In this document: in pieces, positions 46,369 to 56,271 of the stretch | Layout: each line of letters starts with the position of its first letter | Numbering within the stretch: the stretch's first letter is position 1 | Origin: an uncultured Clostridia bacterium | Lineage (GTDB): Bacteria > Bacillota > Clostridia > Lachnospirales > Lachnospiraceae | Assembly (NCBI GenBank): GCA_948467395.1 | Contig: CAOKDX010000001.1 | Location: 62,001-126,000 of the forward strand | DNA length: 64,000 bases | Direction: 5' to 3' | Notes under the pieces: generated by a model | Seen by the model: the letters and a program-made list of their open reading frames with translations, nothing else | Databases searched by the model: none | Told to the model about the DNA's origin: nothing | Position numbers and translations under genes: made by a program

Positions 46369-46567
46369 GGAATTTTTGAGCGGAATCGCAGGAATGTCAC
46401 TGGCCGAATTAAATGATGAGTTAGTCGCTGCCAAGAAGGAGTTATTTAACCTTAGATTCCAGAACGCAACAAACCAACTTGACAATACAAGCAGAATTAA
46501 AGAAGTCAGAAGAAACATTGCTCGTATCCAGACAGCGATGTCGAAAGAACAGAAAGCAGCAAACTAA
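46358..46567 (+). CDS. rpmC: 50S ribosomal protein L29
   Basis: The 69-residue protein begins [20 protein letters not shown] and has [23 protein letters not shown] at 46358 has AAGGAGG eight bases upstream and fits the family start; an in-frame GTG at 46349 falls inside that ribosome binding site. Confidence 0.95.
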   Translation: MKSKEFLSGIAGMSLAELNDELVAAKKELFNLRFQNATNQLDNTSRIKEVRRNIARIQTAMSKEQKAAN

Positions 46568-46590
46568 GCTGAGGAAAGGAGGATTTTGTT

Positions 46591-46845
46591 GTGGAAAGAA
46601 ATCTTAGAAAGACCCGTACAGGTAAAGTTGTGAGCAACAAGATGGATAAGACCATCGTGGTAGCAGTAGTAGACAACGTGAAACATCCCCTCTACGGAAA
46701 GATTGTAAAGAGAACTTACAAACTGAAGGCTCATGATGAGAACAATGAGTGCAATATTGGCGATAGAGTTAAGGTTATGGAGACAAGACCGCTGTCCAAG
46801 GACAAGAGATGGAGACTTGTTGAAATTATAGAAAAAGCCCGGTAA
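46591..46845 (+). CDS. rpsQ: 30S ribosomal protein S17
   Basis: The 84-residue OB-fold protein (GTG start) has [20 protein letters not shown] and [20 protein letters not shown] with [28 protein letters not shown] lies upstream. Confidence 0.97.
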   Translation: MERNLRKTRTGKVVSNKMDKTIVVAVVDNVKHPLYGKIVKRTYKLKAHDENNECNIGDRVKVMETRPLSKDKRWRLVEIIEKAR

Positions 46846-46913
46846 TAAGCCCGGCTTTAGCCAGATCAAGCATTTGGCCTCAATAATTGAAACTCAGGAA
46901 AGGAGTATTTGTT

Positions 46914-47282
46914 ATGGTACAGCAGGAAACCAGACTTAAGGTTGCTGATAACACAGGAGCAAAGGAATTACTGTGTATCCGTGTTCTTGGCGGTTCTGTT
47001 AGAAGATATGCGGCTGTTGGCGATATCATCGTTGCTACGGTTAAAGATGCAACACCAGGCGGAGTTGTAAAGAAGGGTGATGTGGTAAAGGCAGTCGTAG
47101 TTCGTACGGTTAAAGAAATCCGTCGTCCAGACGGTTCTTATATTCGTTTTGATGAGAATGCAGCAGTTATCATCAAGGATGATAAGACTCCGAGAGGAAC
47201 TCGTATTTTCGGACCGGTAGCTAGAGAGTTAAGAGAAAAACAATTTATGAAGATTGTTTCCTTAGCGCCAGAAGTATTATAA
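46914..47282 (+). CDS. rplN: 50S ribosomal protein L14
   Basis: The 122-residue protein begins [20 protein letters not shown] and ends [14 protein letters not shown]. The ATG at 46914 with GGAAAGGAG upstream gives the family start; an in-frame ATG at 46887 has no ribosome binding site. L14 forms an intersubunit bridge. Confidence 0.97.
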   Translation: MVQQETRLKVADNTGAKELLCIRVLGGSVRRYAAVGDIIVATVKDATPGGVVKKGDVVKAVVVRTVKEIRRPDGSYIRFDENAAVIIKDDKTPRGTRIFGPVARELREKQFMKIVSLAPEVL

Positions 47283-47296
47283 GGAGGTGTCCCTAA

Positions 47297-47605
47297 GTGG
47301 CAACATCAAAGATCAAAAAAGGTGATACCGTTCGCGTTATTGCCGGTGTAGATAAAGGGAAAGAAGGAAAGGTCCTTGAGGTGAAGGACGGTAAGGTAAA
47401 GGTTGAGGGCATCAATATGGTAAAGATGCATGTAAAGCCTAACCAGACCAATACCAAGGGCGGCATCGTGGATAAGGAAGCGTTCTTCGATGTATCAAAT
47501 GTAATGTATGTTGTGGACGGTCAGGTTACCCGTGTCGGTTTCAAGATGGAAGAGGGTAAGAAGAAAGTCCGTTATGCCAAAAAAACAGGCGCTGTTATTG
47601 ATTAA
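47297..47605 (+). CDS. rplX: 50S ribosomal protein L24
   Basis: The 102-residue protein (GTG start) has a KOW motif, [20 protein letters not shown], and [20 protein letters not shown]. It is an assembly-initiating protein of the large subunit. Confidence 0.97.
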   Translation: MATSKIKKGDTVRVIAGVDKGKEGKVLEVKDGKVKVEGINMVKMHVKPNQTNTKGGIVDKEAFFDVSNVMYVVDGQVTRVGFKMEEGKKKVRYAKKTGAVID

Positions 47606-47628
47606 TAGAGAGAGGAGGTACTGTTAGG

Positions 47629-48168
47629 ATGGCCAGATTAAAAGAGACATATTTAAACGAGATCGTCGATGCGATGATGAAGAAGTTTGAGTATAAAAAT
47701 GTTATGCAGGTACCAAAGCTCGAGAAGATCGTGATCAATATGGGCGTTGGTGAAGCAAAAGATAATTCCAAGGTTTTGGATACAGCAATCAGTGATCTTG
47801 AGATCATCACAGGTCAGAAAGCTGTTGTAACAAGAGCAAAGAAATCCGTTGCGAACTTTAAACTTCGTGAGGGACAGCCAATCGGATGTAAGGTTACACT
47901 TCGTGGAAAGAAGATGTATGAATTCGCGGATCGCCTGATCAACCTTGCACTTCCGCGGGTACGTGACTTCCGTGGCGTGAATCCAAATGCTTTTGATGGT
48001 CGTGGAAATTACGCTCTTGGCATTAAAGAGCAGTTGATCTTCCCTGAGATTGAGTACGATAAGGTAGACAAGGTGAGAGGTATGGATATCATCTTCGTTA
48101 CTACCGCTCAGACAGATGAAGAAGCACGTGAACTCTTGGCACAGTTTGGTATGCCGTTTAAGAAATAG
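47629..48168 (+). CDS. rplE: 50S ribosomal protein L5
   Basis: The 179-residue protein has [40 protein letters not shown] and [20 protein letters not shown]. It binds 5S rRNA. AGAGGAGG lies upstream. Confidence 0.98.
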   Translation: MARLKETYLNEIVDAMMKKFEYKNVMQVPKLEKIVINMGVGEAKDNSKVLDTAISDLEIITGQKAVVTRAKKSVANFKLREGQPIGCKVTLRGKKMYEFADRLINLALPRVRDFRGVNPNAFDGRGNYALGIKEQLIFPEIEYDKVDKVRGMDIIFVTTAQTDEEARELLAQFGMPFKK

Positions 48169-48183
48169 TTAGGAGGTAATTTC

Positions 48184-48369
48184 ATGGCTAAAAAGTCTTT
48201 GAAGATTAAGCAGCAGCGTAAACCAAAGTTCTCTACCAGAGCGTACACTCGCTGCAAGATTTGTGGACGTCCACACGGATATCTGAGAAAATACGGAATC
48301 TGCAGAATCTGCTTCCGTGAATTAGCTTACAAGGGCCAGATTCCTGGCGTTAAAAAAGCGAGTTGGTAA
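48184..48369 (+). CDS. rpsN: 30S ribosomal protein S14, zinc-binding type
   Basis: The 61-residue protein is the short type Z form: [20 protein letters not shown] supplies four zinc-binding cysteines, followed by [18 protein letters not shown]. Only this zinc form is seen in the window; a zinc-free copy, if any, lies elsewhere. Confidence 0.97.
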   Translation: MAKKSLKIKQQRKPKFSTRAYTRCKICGRPHGYLRKYGICRICFRELAYKGQIPGVKKASW

Positions 48370-48384
48370 AGGAGGAAACCGAGA

Positions 48385-48786
48385 ATGACGATGAGTGATC
48401 CTATTGCAGATATGCTTACAAGAATCCGTAATGCAAATACTGCAAAACATGATACAGTTGATATTCCTTCTTCCAAAATGAAGGTTTCGATTGCGGAGAT
48501 CCTTTTGAAGGAAGGATATATCAAGAACTTTGAAGTAGTAGAGGTAGATGGTTTCAAATCCATTCATATGACACTAAAATATGGCAGGGACAAGAATGAG
48601 AAGATCATTTCCGGTCTGAAGAGAATCTCTAAGCCGGGACTCCGCGTGTACGCAGGCACCGATGAGCTTCCCACCGTGCTTGGCGGTCTTGGAATCGCTA
48701 TTATTTCTACAAATAAAGGCGTGATGACAGATAAGCAGGCACGCAAAGAAAACGTGGGCGGGGAAGTACTTGCTTTCGTTTGGTGA
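48385..48786 (+). CDS. rpsH: 30S ribosomal protein S8
   Basis: The 133-residue protein begins [20 protein letters not shown] and ends [18 protein letters not shown]8 binds 16S rRNA and represses spc operons in other bacteria. GGAGG precedes the ATG. Confidence 0.98.
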   Translation: MTMSDPIADMLTRIRNANTAKHDTVDIPSSKMKVSIAEILLKEGYIKNFEVVEVDGFKSIHMTLKYGRDKNEKIISGLKRISKPGLRVYAGTDELPTVLGGLGIAIISTNKGVMTDKQARKENVGGEVLAFVW

Positions 48787-48801
48787 ATGCCCGCGTGCAG
48801 G

Positions 48802-48819
48802 CGATTGCTTTAGCAATCG
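48802..48819. repeat. Hairpin island 2 (rpsH-rplF gap)
   Basis: A single perfect hairpin, CGATTGC-TTTA-GCAATCG, in the 95-base gap. It has the same form as the other islands: GC-closed stem with a short AT loop. Confidence 0.6.
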
Positions 48820-48881
48820 GATGCTGTCTTGTATGTCTTGTAACTGTAAATATATATATTTCCGAAATAGGAGGTAACGGC

Positions 48882-49424
48882 ATGTCACGAATTGGAAGAA
48901 TGCCTATCGCGGTACCTGCAGGCGTAACTGTAGATATTGCAGAAAATAATCAGGTGACGGTGAAAGGTCCAAAGGGAACTCTGGAGAGAGTGCTTCCCGC
49001 TGAGATGACCATTACAAGAGAGGGCGAGGAGATCACAGTGACCCGTCCTAACGATTTAAAGAAGATGAAATCCCTTCATGGTCTGACAAGAACACTGATC
49101 TACAATATGATCGTAGGTGTGACGGAAGGATATGAGAAGAAACTGGAAGTAAACGGCGTTGGTTACCGTGCGGTAAAGCAGGGTAAGAAGCTGACCCTTT
49201 CCCTGGGATATTCCCACCCGGTAGAGATGGAAGATCCGGAAGGAATTGAGGTTACCGTGGACGGTCAGAACCTTATTATTGTCAAGGGAATCGATAAAGA
49301 GAAGGTCGGCCAGTATGCCGCTGAGATCCGTGAGAAGAGAGCACCGGAGCCATATAAGGGCAAAGGTATCAAATATGTAGATGAAGTGATCCGGCGTAAA
49401 GTTGGTAAGACTGGTAAGAAATAG
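48882..49424 (+). CDS. rplF: 50S ribosomal protein L6
   Basis: The 180-residue protein begins [20 protein letters not shown] and has the C-terminal signature [20 protein letters not shown]. The ATG at 48882 has AGGAGG seven bases upstream; the frame extends upstream to 48780 but that part has no ribosome binding site. Confidence 0.97.
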   Translation: MSRIGRMPIAVPAGVTVDIAENNQVTVKGPKGTLERVLPAEMTITREGEEITVTRPNDLKKMKSLHGLTRTLIYNMIVGVTEGYEKKLEVNGVGYRAVKQGKKLTLSLGYSHPVEMEDPEGIEVTVDGQNLIIVKGIDKEKVGQYAAEIREKRAPEPYKGKGIKYVDEVIRRKVGKTGKK

Positions 49425-49440
49425 AAAGGAGTAATTAAGA

Positions 49441-49809
49441 ATGGTTAGTAAGAAGGTTAGAAGCGAAGTTCGCAAAAATAAACATAGAAGAATACGCAGC
49501 CGTTTGTCTGGTACTCCTGAGAAACCACGTTTGTCTGTGTTCCGCAGCAATAAGCATATGTATGCACAGGTAATTGATGATGTAGCTGGTAATACAATTG
49601 TTTCTGCGTCCACCCTTCAGTCAGAGGTAAAAGACGGCCTGGAGAAGACAAATGATATCACCGCTGCCGGCAAGCTTGGCGAAGTGATTGCTAAAAAGGC
49701 ACTGGATAATGGTATCAAGACAGTCGTGTTTGACCGTGGCGGTTATATTTATCAGGGTAAAGTGAAAGCACTGGCAGATGCAGCAAGAGAAGCTGGTCTG
49801 GAATTCTAG
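49441..49809 (+). CDS. rplR: 50S ribosomal protein L18
   Basis: The 122-residue protein has [20 protein letters not shown] and [20 protein letters not shown]. It binds 5S rRNA with L5. AAAGGAG precedes the ATG. Confidence 0.97.
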   Translation: MVSKKVRSEVRKNKHRRIRSRLSGTPEKPRLSVFRSNKHMYAQVIDDVAGNTIVSASTLQSEVKDGLEKTNDITAAGKLGEVIAKKALDNGIKTVVFDRGGYIYQGKVKALADAAREAGLEF

Positions 49810-49824
49810 TAAGGAGGAGAACAC

Positions 49825-50334
49825 ATGAAACGTGAGATTATTGATGCTAGTCAGTTTGAATTAGAAGATAAAGTAGTATCAATCAAACGTGTTACCAAAG
49901 TTGTTAAGGGCGGTCGTAATATGCGTTTCACGGCACTTGTCGTTGTAGGCGACGGCAACGGACACGTTGGTGCAGGTTTAGGTAAGGCAACAGAAATCCC
50001 GGAAGCGATCCGTAAAGGGAAAGAAGCTGCAACAAAGGCTCTGATCGAAGTACCTCTGGATGAGAACCGCAGTATCCCTCATGATTTTATTGGCAAATTT
50101 GGAAGTGCTTCCGTATTGATGAAGAAGTCTCCAGAAGGTACCGGTATCATCGCAGGTGGTCCTGCCCGTGCCGTACTTGAGCTGGCTGGATTCAAAAATA
50201 TCCGTACGAAGTCTCTTGGCTCCCGTAATAAGCAGAACGTAGTTCTTGCGACCATCGCGGGACTGAAAGAGCTGAAGACTCCGGAGGAAGTAGCAAAGCT
50301 TCGCGGTATTTCCGTAGAAGAAGTTCTGGGCTAG
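49825..50334 (+). CDS. rpsE: 30S ribosomal protein S5
   Basis: The 169-residue protein has the double-stranded RNA-binding region [20 protein letters not shown] and [21 protein letters not shown]5 is important for decoding accuracy. AAGGAGG lies upstream. Confidence 0.98.
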   Translation: MKREIIDASQFELEDKVVSIKRVTKVVKGGRNMRFTALVVVGDGNGHVGAGLGKATEIPEAIRKGKEAATKALIEVPLDENRSIPHDFIGKFGSASVLMKKSPEGTGIIAGGPARAVLELAGFKNIRTKSLGSRNKQNVVLATIAGLKELKTPEEVAKLRGISVEEVLG

Positions 50335-50347
50335 GAGGTGCAGAGAA

Positions 50348-50530
50348 ATGGCAGATAAATTGAGGATTACTTTAGTGAAATCGACAATCGGTGCGATTCC
50401 AAAGCACAGAAAAACGGTGGAGGCTCTTGGACTCAGAAAATTAAATAAAACCGTAGAAATGCCTGATAACGCAGCGACACGCGGACAGATCCAGCAGATC
50501 AGACATTTGGTTAAGGTGGAAGAAATCTAA
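50348..50530 (+). CDS. rpmD: 50S ribosomal protein L30
   Basis: The 60-residue protein has [20 protein letters not shown] and [20 protein letters not shown]. Its presence supports a Firmicutes-type spc operon. AGGAGG precedes the start. Confidence 0.97.
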   Translation: MADKLRITLVKSTIGAIPKHRKTVEALGLRKLNKTVEMPDNAATRGQIQQIRHLVKVEEI

Positions 50531-50547
50531 TCAGGGAGGTGCAGAGA

Positions 50548-50988
50548 ATGAATTTATCAGAATTGAAACCGGCGGCAGGCTCAAAACAGAGCAATGCCTT
50601 TAGAAAAGGCCGCGGACACGGTTCAGGAAATGGTAAGACTGCCGGCAAAGGCCATAAGGGCCAGAAAGCCCGTTCCGGTGCTCCGAGACCCGGTTTTGAG
50701 GGCGGCCAGCTGCCATTATATATGAGATTGCCGAAGAGAGGCTTTACAAACATCAATAGTAAAGATATCGTCGGGATCAATGTGGAGCTTCTGAACGCCT
50801 TCGATGACGGTGCCGAGGTAACAGTGGAGGCACTGGTTGAGAAGGGTATTGTAAAAAATCCGAAAGACGGAGTAAAGATTCTTGGAAATGGAGAGTTAAC
50901 CAAAAAGCTTGATGTAAAAGTAAATGCCTATAGTGCAGGCGCTGCTGAGAAGATTCAGGCTGCTGGTGGAAAAGCAGAGGTGATCTAA
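50548..50988 (+). CDS. rplO: 50S ribosomal protein L15
   Basis: The 146-residue protein begins [20 protein letters not shown] and has [20 protein letters not shown]. The ATG at 50548 has GGAGG nine bases before it and fits the family start better than an in-frame GTG at 50539. Its stop overlaps the secY start by one base. Confidence 0.97.
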   Translation: MNLSELKPAAGSKQSNAFRKGRGHGSGNGKTAGKGHKGQKARSGAPRPGFEGGQLPLYMRLPKRGFTNINSKDIVGINVELLNAFDDGAEVTVEALVEKGIVKNPKDGVKILGNGELTKKLDVKVNAYSAGAAEKIQAAGGKAEVI

Positions 50989-52322
50989 TGTTAACAACGA
51001 TTCAGAATGCGTTAAAGACGAAAGAGATCCGCACAAAGCTTCTGTATGTCCTTTTTGCCCTGATCGTTGTCCGGATCGGCTGTAATATTCCGGTTCCCGG
51101 CGTGGACGCACAGGTAATACAGGAGATGTTCAGTGACAATCAGGCGCTGGGATTTCTGGATGTCATGACCGGTGGATCATTTTCAAGAATGTCCATCTTC
51201 GCATTGAACATTACACCGTATATCACAGCGTCCATTATTTTACAGCTTCTCACCATCGCTATTCCCCGTCTTGAGGAAATGCAGAAGGATGGAGAGGATG
51301 GACGCAAGAAGATAAACGAATATACCAGATACCTTTCAATCGTTCTGGCAGTGATCGAGGGTGTGGCAATCATTATCGGATTCCGCAACCAGAATCTTTT
51401 TACCGACGGCGGATATGTGCCGTTGATCGTCGCTGTCGTTGCCCTGACCGCAGGTGCGGCCTTCCTGATGTGGCTCGGTGAGCAGATCACGGAGAAGGGA
51501 GTGGGAAATGGTATTTCCATTATCCTGTTGATCAATATCGTGGCGCGTATTCCAAGCGATCTGTCAAATCTGTATACCACATACATTGCCGGGGCTGCCA
51601 ATATTACAAATGCCATTGTGGCAGGTGTGATCATTCTGGCAATTATACTGGCCATGTTTGTCTTTATCGTGTGGCTGCAGGATGGAGAGAGAAGGATTCC
51701 GGTACAGTATGCAAAGAAAATCCAGGGGAGAAAGGTGGCTGGCGGACAGTCAACCCATATTCCGCTGAAGGTGAATACGGCGGGGGTAATTCCCGTAATC
51801 TTTGCGAGTTCCATGATGTCGCTTCCGGTGGTGATCGCCAGCTTCGCCGGCATTCAGCCGGCCACTGGACCGAATGCAACAGTATTCCAGAAACTTCTGA
51901 CTGTCTGCAATCAGAGCGACTGGTGCAAGATCGGAAGCTGGGGAGAGTTTAAATACTCACTGGGATTACTTGTCTATATTGTATTAGTAATCTTCTTTGC
52001 GTATTTCTATACCTCAGTTACCTTTAACCCCCTTGAGATTTCCAACAATATGAAGAAACAGGGCGGCTTTATTCCCGGTATCCGTCCGGGTAAGCCTACC
52101 ACAGATTATCTGACTTCCGTGCTGAACAGTATCGTATTCCTGGGAGCGATTGGAATGGTTATTGTCTGTGTACTTCCCATCTTCTTCTCCGGTGCATTTG
52201 GAGCGGATGTTTCATTCAGTGGTACGTCGCTCATCATCGTAGTAGGCGTTGTGATCGAGACACTGAAGCAGATCGAGTCTCTGGTTCTGGTGCGCCATTA
52301 TAAGGGATTCCTTGGAAACTAA
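50988..52322 (+). CDS. secY: Preprotein translocase channel SecY
   Basis: The 444-residue protein has ten membrane segments: the first near 18-37 (KLLYVLFALIVVRIGCNIPV), the plug region DVMTGGSFSRMSIFALNITP, the cytoplasmic loop with GERRIPVQYAKKIQGRKVAG, and a C-terminal EIETLKQIESLVLVRHYKGF. It works with SecA (encoded at 23998). Translation is probably coupled to rplO through a TAATG overlap. Confidence 0.98.
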   Translation: MLTTIQNALKTKEIRTKLLYVLFALIVVRIGCNIPVPGVDAQVIQEMFSDNQALGFLDVMTGGSFSRMSIFALNITPYITASIILQLLTIAIPRLEEMQKDGEDGRKKINEYTRYLSIVLAVIEGVAIIIGFRNQNLFTDGGYVPLIVAVVALTAGAAFLMWLGEQITEKGVGNGISIILLINIVARIPSDLSNLYTTYIAGAANITNAIVAGVIILAIILAMFVFIVWLQDGERRIPVQYAKKIQGRKVAGGQSTHIPLKVNTAGVIPVIFASSMMSLPVVIASFAGIQPATGPNATVFQKLLTVCNQSDWCKIGSWGEFKYSLGLLVYIVLVIFFAYFYTSVTFNPLEISNNMKKQGGFIPGIRPGKPTTDYLTSVLNSIVFLGAIGMVIVCVLPIFFSGAFGADVSFSGTSLIIVVGVVIETLKQIESLVLVRHYKGFLGN

Positions 52323-52426
52323 TTCATATGCCGTGTCCAGCGGCAGGAAAAAAATAGATGACCGCCTGCCAGAATTGTACTGGTGGGAGGTCTCTTATCG
52401 CTTTTATTTAAGAAAGGATGTGTAGT

Positions 52427-53071
52427 ATGAAAATCGTAATGTTAGGTGCTCCGGGTGCCGGAAAAGGTACTCAGGCAAAGATGATTTCTGAGAAGTACGG
52501 GATTCCCCATATTTCCACAGGAGATATTTTTCGGGCGAATATTAAGGAAAACACCGAGCTGGGTCAGAAAGCAAAGGGGTATATGGATAAGGGCCTCCTT
52601 GTCCCGGATGAGCTGGTAGTGGATCTGGTAGTAGACCGTCTCGCCCAGGATGATGCAAAGAAGGGCTATGTACTGGACGGCTTTCCAAGAACAATCCCGC
52701 AGGCGGAGGCTCTCACCGACGCTCTGGCAAAGATTGGCGAGAAGCTGGATTATGCCATTGATGTGGATGTACCGGATGAAAATATCGTAACCCGTATGTC
52801 CGGCAGACGTGCCTGTGTAAAATGCGGCGGAACATATCATGTAAAATATAATCCCACAAAGACAGAGGGAATCTGTGACGCCTGCGGCGGGGAATTGATT
52901 CTTCGTGATGATGACAAGCCGGAGACCGTTCAGCAGAGATTGAGCGTATACCATGAGCAGACACAGCCTCTGATCGATTACTATACCAAAGAGGGAATTT
53001 TGAAAGAGGTTGACGGCACGGTGGATCTGAATGACGTATTTGCAGCAATTGTCACAATACTGGAAAAATAA
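52427..53071 (+). CDS. adk: Adenylate kinase, zinc-lid type
   Basis: The 214-residue enzyme interconverts ATP, ADP and AMP. It has the P-loop [30 protein letters not shown], and the lid with a four-cysteine zinc site (CVKCGGTYH and CDACGGE). The ATG at 52427 follows AAAGGA; an ATG nine bases earlier lies in this site. The 104-base gap from secY has GGCAGG/CCTGCC pairing but no T-run. Confidence 0.97.
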   Translation: MKIVMLGAPGAGKGTQAKMISEKYGIPHISTGDIFRANIKENTELGQKAKGYMDKGLLVPDELVVDLVVDRLAQDDAKKGYVLDGFPRTIPQAEALTDALAKIGEKLDYAIDVDVPDENIVTRMSGRRACVKCGGTYHVKYNPTKTEGICDACGGELILRDDDKPETVQQRLSVYHEQTQPLIDYYTKEGILKEVDGTVDLNDVFAAIVTILEK

Positions 53072-53073
53072 TT

Positions 53074-53829
53074 ATGGCAGTGACGATCAAATCGGAACGG
53101 GAAATTCAGTATATGCGGGATGCCGGAAAGATCCTGGCTGAGGTTCACGAGAAACTGGCCGAGGCTATTGAACCGGGTATCACCACCTGGGATATTGACA
53201 AGAAGGGGGAAGAGCTGATCCGCGGCGCGGGCTGCATTCCCTCCTTCAAGGGGTATCAGGGATATCCGGCATCTATATGCGTGTCCATCAATGATGAGGT
53301 TGTCCACGGGATTCCCAGCCGGGAGCACCGCCTTTTTGCGGGAGATATTGTCAGTCTGGACGCCGGGGTCATCTATCAGGGATATCAGTCAGACGCTGCC
53401 AGAACTCATGGTGTCGGCGCGGTCGATTCGGAGACACAGCGCCTGATGGATGTGACGAAAGAGAGTTTTTTCCAGGGAATCAGATATGCAAGAGCAGGAT
53501 GTCATCTTTATCAGATCTCATCTGCCATCCAGAATTATGTAGAGAAAAACGGGTTTTCCGTTGTCCGTGCCCTGGTGGGACATGGAATCGGGAGAGAGAT
53601 GCATGAGGAGCCGCAGATTCCCAATTTTAAACCTGCGTTTCGGCGGGGAATCCGGCTGCGTCCAGGTATGACGCTGGCCATTGAGCCTATGGTGAATGCG
53701 GGGGGCTATGACGTCTGGATGCTGGAGGATGACTGGACCATTGTAACACAGGATGGCAGACGGTCCGCTCATTATGAGAATACAGTATTGATCACGGAAG
53801 GTGATCCTGAAATCTTATCATTGTTATAA
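53074..53829 (+). CDS. map: Type I methionine aminopeptidase
   Basis: The 251-residue enzyme removes N-terminal Met. The metal ligands appear in order: Asp in VSLDAGVIYQGYQSDAARTH (two Asp), His in LVGHGIGREMHEEPQI, Glu in TLAIEPMVNAG, and the last Glu in HYENTVLITE. The start is two bases after adk with a poor ribosome binding site, so translational coupling is likely. Confidence 0.97.
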   Translation: MAVTIKSEREIQYMRDAGKILAEVHEKLAEAIEPGITTWDIDKKGEELIRGAGCIPSFKGYQGYPASICVSINDEVVHGIPSREHRLFAGDIVSLDAGVIYQGYQSDAARTHGVGAVDSETQRLMDVTKESFFQGIRYARAGCHLYQISSAIQNYVEKNGFSVVRALVGHGIGREMHEEPQIPNFKPAFRRGIRLRPGMTLAIEPMVNAGGYDVWMLEDDWTIVTQDGRRSAHYENTVLITEGDPEILSLL

Positions 53830-53851
53830 ACGTGTATGAATGGAGGTAAAA

Positions 53852-54070
53852 ATGTCAAAATCAGATGTTATTGAAATCGAGGGAACAGTAGTTGAAAAAT
53901 TGCCAAACGCAATGTTTCAGGTGGAATTGGAAAATGGTCACAAGGTCCTGGCGCATATAAGCGGAAAACTCCGTATGAACTTTATCCGCATTCTGCCGGG
54001 CGACAAAGTAACACTGGAGCTGTCCCCGTATGATCTGACCAAAGGCAGGATCGTATGGCGGGATAAATAA
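53852..54070 (+). CDS. infA: Translation initiation factor IF-1
   Basis: The 72-residue OB-fold protein begins [20 protein letters not shown] and ends [16 protein letters not shown]. The ATG at 53852 has GGAGG five bases upstream; an upstream in-frame ATG (53840) lies within this site. Confidence 0.97.
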   Translation: MSKSDVIEIEGTVVEKLPNAMFQVELENGHKVLAHISGKLRMNFIRILPGDKVTLELSPYDLTKGRIVWRDK

Positions 54071-54129
54071 TCAGTTTTTATATATTCGTGTAAATAGAAA
54101 TCTGTTACCAATTTTTATTAAATAAGCAC

Positions 54130-54158
54130 TTGCAATCTGCAAAGCGCTATGTTATACT
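54130..54158 (+). promoter_or_regulatory. Internal sigma-A promoter before rpmJ
   Basis: TTGCAA (54130-54135) and TATACT (54153-54158) are 17 bases apart. It should give extra transcription of rpmJ and the alpha operon genes. Confidence 0.7.
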
Positions 54159-54192
54159 TTTAAGCGGACTTTTTTGAAAGGAGGGTATTACT

Positions 54193-54306
54193 GTGAAAGT
54201 TAGATCATCAGTAAAACCGATTTGCGAAAAATGCAAAGTCATTAAAAGAAAGGGTCGCGTCAGAATTATCTGCGAGAATCCGAAACACAAGCAAAGACAG
54301 GGCTAA
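54193..54306 (+). CDS. rpmJ: 50S ribosomal protein L36
   Basis: This very short gene encodes 37 residues, [20 protein letters not shown] then [17 protein letters not shown]. It has the zinc-binding C-x2-C-x12-C-x4-H set of the standard L36. GTG at 54193 has AAAGGAGG upstream. Confidence 0.97.
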   Translation: MKVRSSVKPICEKCKVIKRKGRVRIICENPKHKQRQG

Positions 54307-54320
54307 TGAATATATCGAGG

Positions 54321-54350
54321 ACCGGAAGTATCGATGCTTCTGGTTATTTT
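54321..54350 (+). terminator. Terminator-like hairpin after rpmJ
   Basis: ACCGGAAG (54321-54328) pairs with CTTCTGGT (54337-54344) through eight pairs including one G-T, followed by TATTTT. It may partly end transcripts in the 454-base rpmJ-rpsM gap. Confidence 0.5.
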
Positions 54351-54566
54351 CGTGTGAATAAATTCAAGTTCTTGCTTTCTGTGTTACAGTGCCGGAACCG
54401 TCATTAGACTGCCCGGCCGGCAGTTATACCGGCATTGTGATATCACAACGGTGAGCACTGTGGAATTCTCCGGTGGAGTTCCTTCTATATAAATAATAGG
54501 TAATTATTTGTCATGGGACAGACCGGTTCTTGTTTCACAGAGTTGTTGTGATTTAAAGCGGCTGCA

Positions 54567-54713
54567 AAGTGTTTGCAGGGCAAACACTTCGAAGAACGCA
54601 TTGCGTTCTTCACAACAAGGGGCGGATAAAAGATCTGCGCCGAAAAATGCCAAAGGCATTTTTCATAGTAAGAGAAGTGTAAAACAAACACTTCGAAGAA
54701 CGCATTGCGTTCT
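54567..54713. repeat. Hairpin island 3 (rpmJ-rpsM gap)
   Basis: The gap 54307-54760 has no gene. It holds AAGTGTTTGC-AGG-GCAAACACTT (54567-54589), GAAGAACGC-ATT-GCGTTCTTC (54591-54611), AAAAATGCC-AAA-GGCATTTTT (54643-54663), a weaker AAGTGT/ACACTT (54675-54693), and AGAACGC-ATT-GCGTTCT (54697-54713). A 29-base stretch at 54581-54609 recurs exactly at 54685-54713, so part of the island is a duplication. Confidence 0.8.
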
Positions 54714-54760
54714 CTACGAAATCAGAAAAACTAAAATTTTAATGGAGGTGTAAAGCGCAC

Positions 54761-55129
54761 ATGGCTCGTATAAGCGGTGTAGATTTACCAAGGGAAAAAC
54801 GTGTTGAAATAGGTCTTACCTATATTTACGGCATCGGTGTTGCCAGCTCAAGGAGAATCCTGGCTGAGGCAAATGTTGATCCGGATATCCGTTGTAAGGA
54901 TCTGACGGATGAAGATGTTTCCAAGATTCGCGATGTCATTGATCGTACACAGACAGTAGAGGGTGATCTTCGCAGGGAAGTTGCCCTGAATATCAAGAGA
55001 TTACAGGAAATTGGATGCTATAGGGGAATCCGCCACAGAAAGGGGCTTCCGGTTCGTGGCCAGAAGACAAAGACCAATGCCAGAACCCGCAAAGGTCCGA
55101 AACGTACTGTAGCAAACAAGAAGAAATAA
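54761..55129 (+). CDS. rpsM: 30S ribosomal protein S13
   Basis: The 122-residue protein begins [20 protein letters not shown] and has [20 protein letters not shown]. It contacts the P-site tRNA and L5. GGAGG precedes the ATG. It follows hairpin island 3. Confidence 0.98.
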   Translation: MARISGVDLPREKRVEIGLTYIYGIGVASSRRILAEANVDPDIRCKDLTDEDVSKIRDVIDRTQTVEGDLRREVALNIKRLQEIGCYRGIRHRKGLPVRGQKTKTNARTRKGPKRTVANKKK

Positions 55130-55147
55130 TATAGGAGGGTAAGACAA

Positions 55148-55543
55148 TTGGCTAAACAAGTTGCAAAAAAAGTGACAAAAAAGCGTGTCAAAAAGAATAT
55201 TGACCGCGGACAGGCACATATTCAGTCATCTTTTAATAATACGATCGTAACGCTGACAGATTTACAGGGAAATGCGATTTCCTGGGCAAGTGCAGGCGGA
55301 CTTGGATTCCGTGGTTCCAAAAAGTCCACTCCCTATGCGGCTCAGATGGCAGCAGAGACAGCAGCCAAGGCTGCCCTGCCTCATGGACTGAAATCAGTAG
55401 AGGTAATGGTCAAGGGACCAGGCTCCGGAAGAGAAGCAGCAATCCGTGCAATCCAGGCCTGCGGTATTGAAGTGACGAGTATCCAGGATGTCACACCGGT
55501 TCCGCATAATGGGTGCAGACCGCCGAAGCGCAGAAGAGTATAG
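55148..55543 (+). CDS. rpsK: 30S ribosomal protein S11
   Basis: The 131-residue protein has [20 protein letters not shown] and the C-terminal [16 protein letters not shown]. It starts with TTG at 55148, with GGAGGG about nine bases upstream. It lies in the E-site platform of the 30S. Confidence 0.97.
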   Translation: MAKQVAKKVTKKRVKKNIDRGQAHIQSSFNNTIVTLTDLQGNAISWASAGGLGFRGSKKSTPYAAQMAAETAAKAALPHGLKSVEVMVKGPGSGREAAIRAIQACGIEVTSIQDVTPVPHNGCRPPKRRRV

Positions 55544-55545
55544 AA

Positions 55546-55607
55546 AGCCAAAGAATTGGCTAGGCCAATGAATTGGCTTGGGAAATTCGTACAAGAGTAC
55601 AAATTTC
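55546..55607. repeat. Hairpin island 4 (rpsK-rpsD gap)
   Basis: AGCCAA-AGAA-TTGGCT (55546-55561), GCCAAT-GA-ATTGGC (55564-55577) and GAAATT/AATTTC closed over GTAC-AAGA-GTAC (55582-55607) follow one another directly. The first two can also pair with each other. Confidence 0.7.
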
Positions 55608-55648
55608 GGACTGTAATTAGATTTGATTTTATATAGGAGGAATTTAGA

Positions 55649-56242
55649 ATGGCTAGAGATATGACGCCTGTTTTGAAAAGATGCCGATCCCTGGATCTGG
55701 ATCCGGTATATCTGGGAATCGATAAAAAGTCCAAGAGAAACGCCAGGACCGGAAAGAAACTCAGCGAGTACGGACAGCAGCTGAGAGAGAAACAGAAAGC
55801 AAAGTTTATTTACGGAGTGCTTGAGAAACCATTCCGCAATTATTTTGCAAAGGCGCAGAAGCTTAAATATGGAACGACAGGTGACAACCTGATGATTCTT
55901 CTGGAACTGAGACTGGATAACGTTATGTTCCGTCTTGGATTCGCCAGAACGAGAAAAGAGGCAAGACAGATCGTTGATCATAAACATGTACTGGTAAACG
56001 GCAAAGCGGTAAATATCCCATCCTATCAGTTAAAGGCTGGCGATGTAATCGAGATCAAAGAAAAATTTAAAGGAGCACAGAGATATAAGGATATCCTTGA
56101 GGTGACCGGCGGCAGACTTGTTCCTGCATGGCTGGAAGCGGACCAGGAAGCCTTATCCGGAACGGTTAAAACGATCCCTACAAGGGCGGAGATCGATGTT
56201 CCGGTGAACGACGTGCTTATTGTGGAGTTGTACTCTAAGTAA
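55649..56242 (+). CDS. rpsD: 30S ribosomal protein S4
   Basis: The 197-residue protein has RDMTPVLKRCRSLDLDPVYL, the S4 RNA-binding domain RLDNVMFRLGFARTRKEARQ and VDHKHVLVNGKAVNIPSYQL. The N-terminus has one cysteine only, so it is a zinc-free form. It often represses alpha operons. Confidence 0.98.
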   Translation: MARDMTPVLKRCRSLDLDPVYLGIDKKSKRNARTGKKLSEYGQQLREKQKAKFIYGVLEKPFRNYFAKAQKLKYGTTGDNLMILLELRLDNVMFRLGFARTRKEARQIVDHKHVLVNGKAVNIPSYQLKAGDVIEIKEKFKGAQRYKDILEVTGGRLVPAWLEADQEALSGTVKTIPTRAEIDVPVNDVLIVELYSK

Positions 56243-56271
56243 TTAAGTAAACCCAAAAGGAGGGTCCAGGA

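Noticed and set aside
54581-54713. CRISPR-like repeat in the rpmJ-rpsM gap
   Set aside because: Only two copies of a 29-base stretch, no regular spacers and no cas genes; it is part of a hairpin island.
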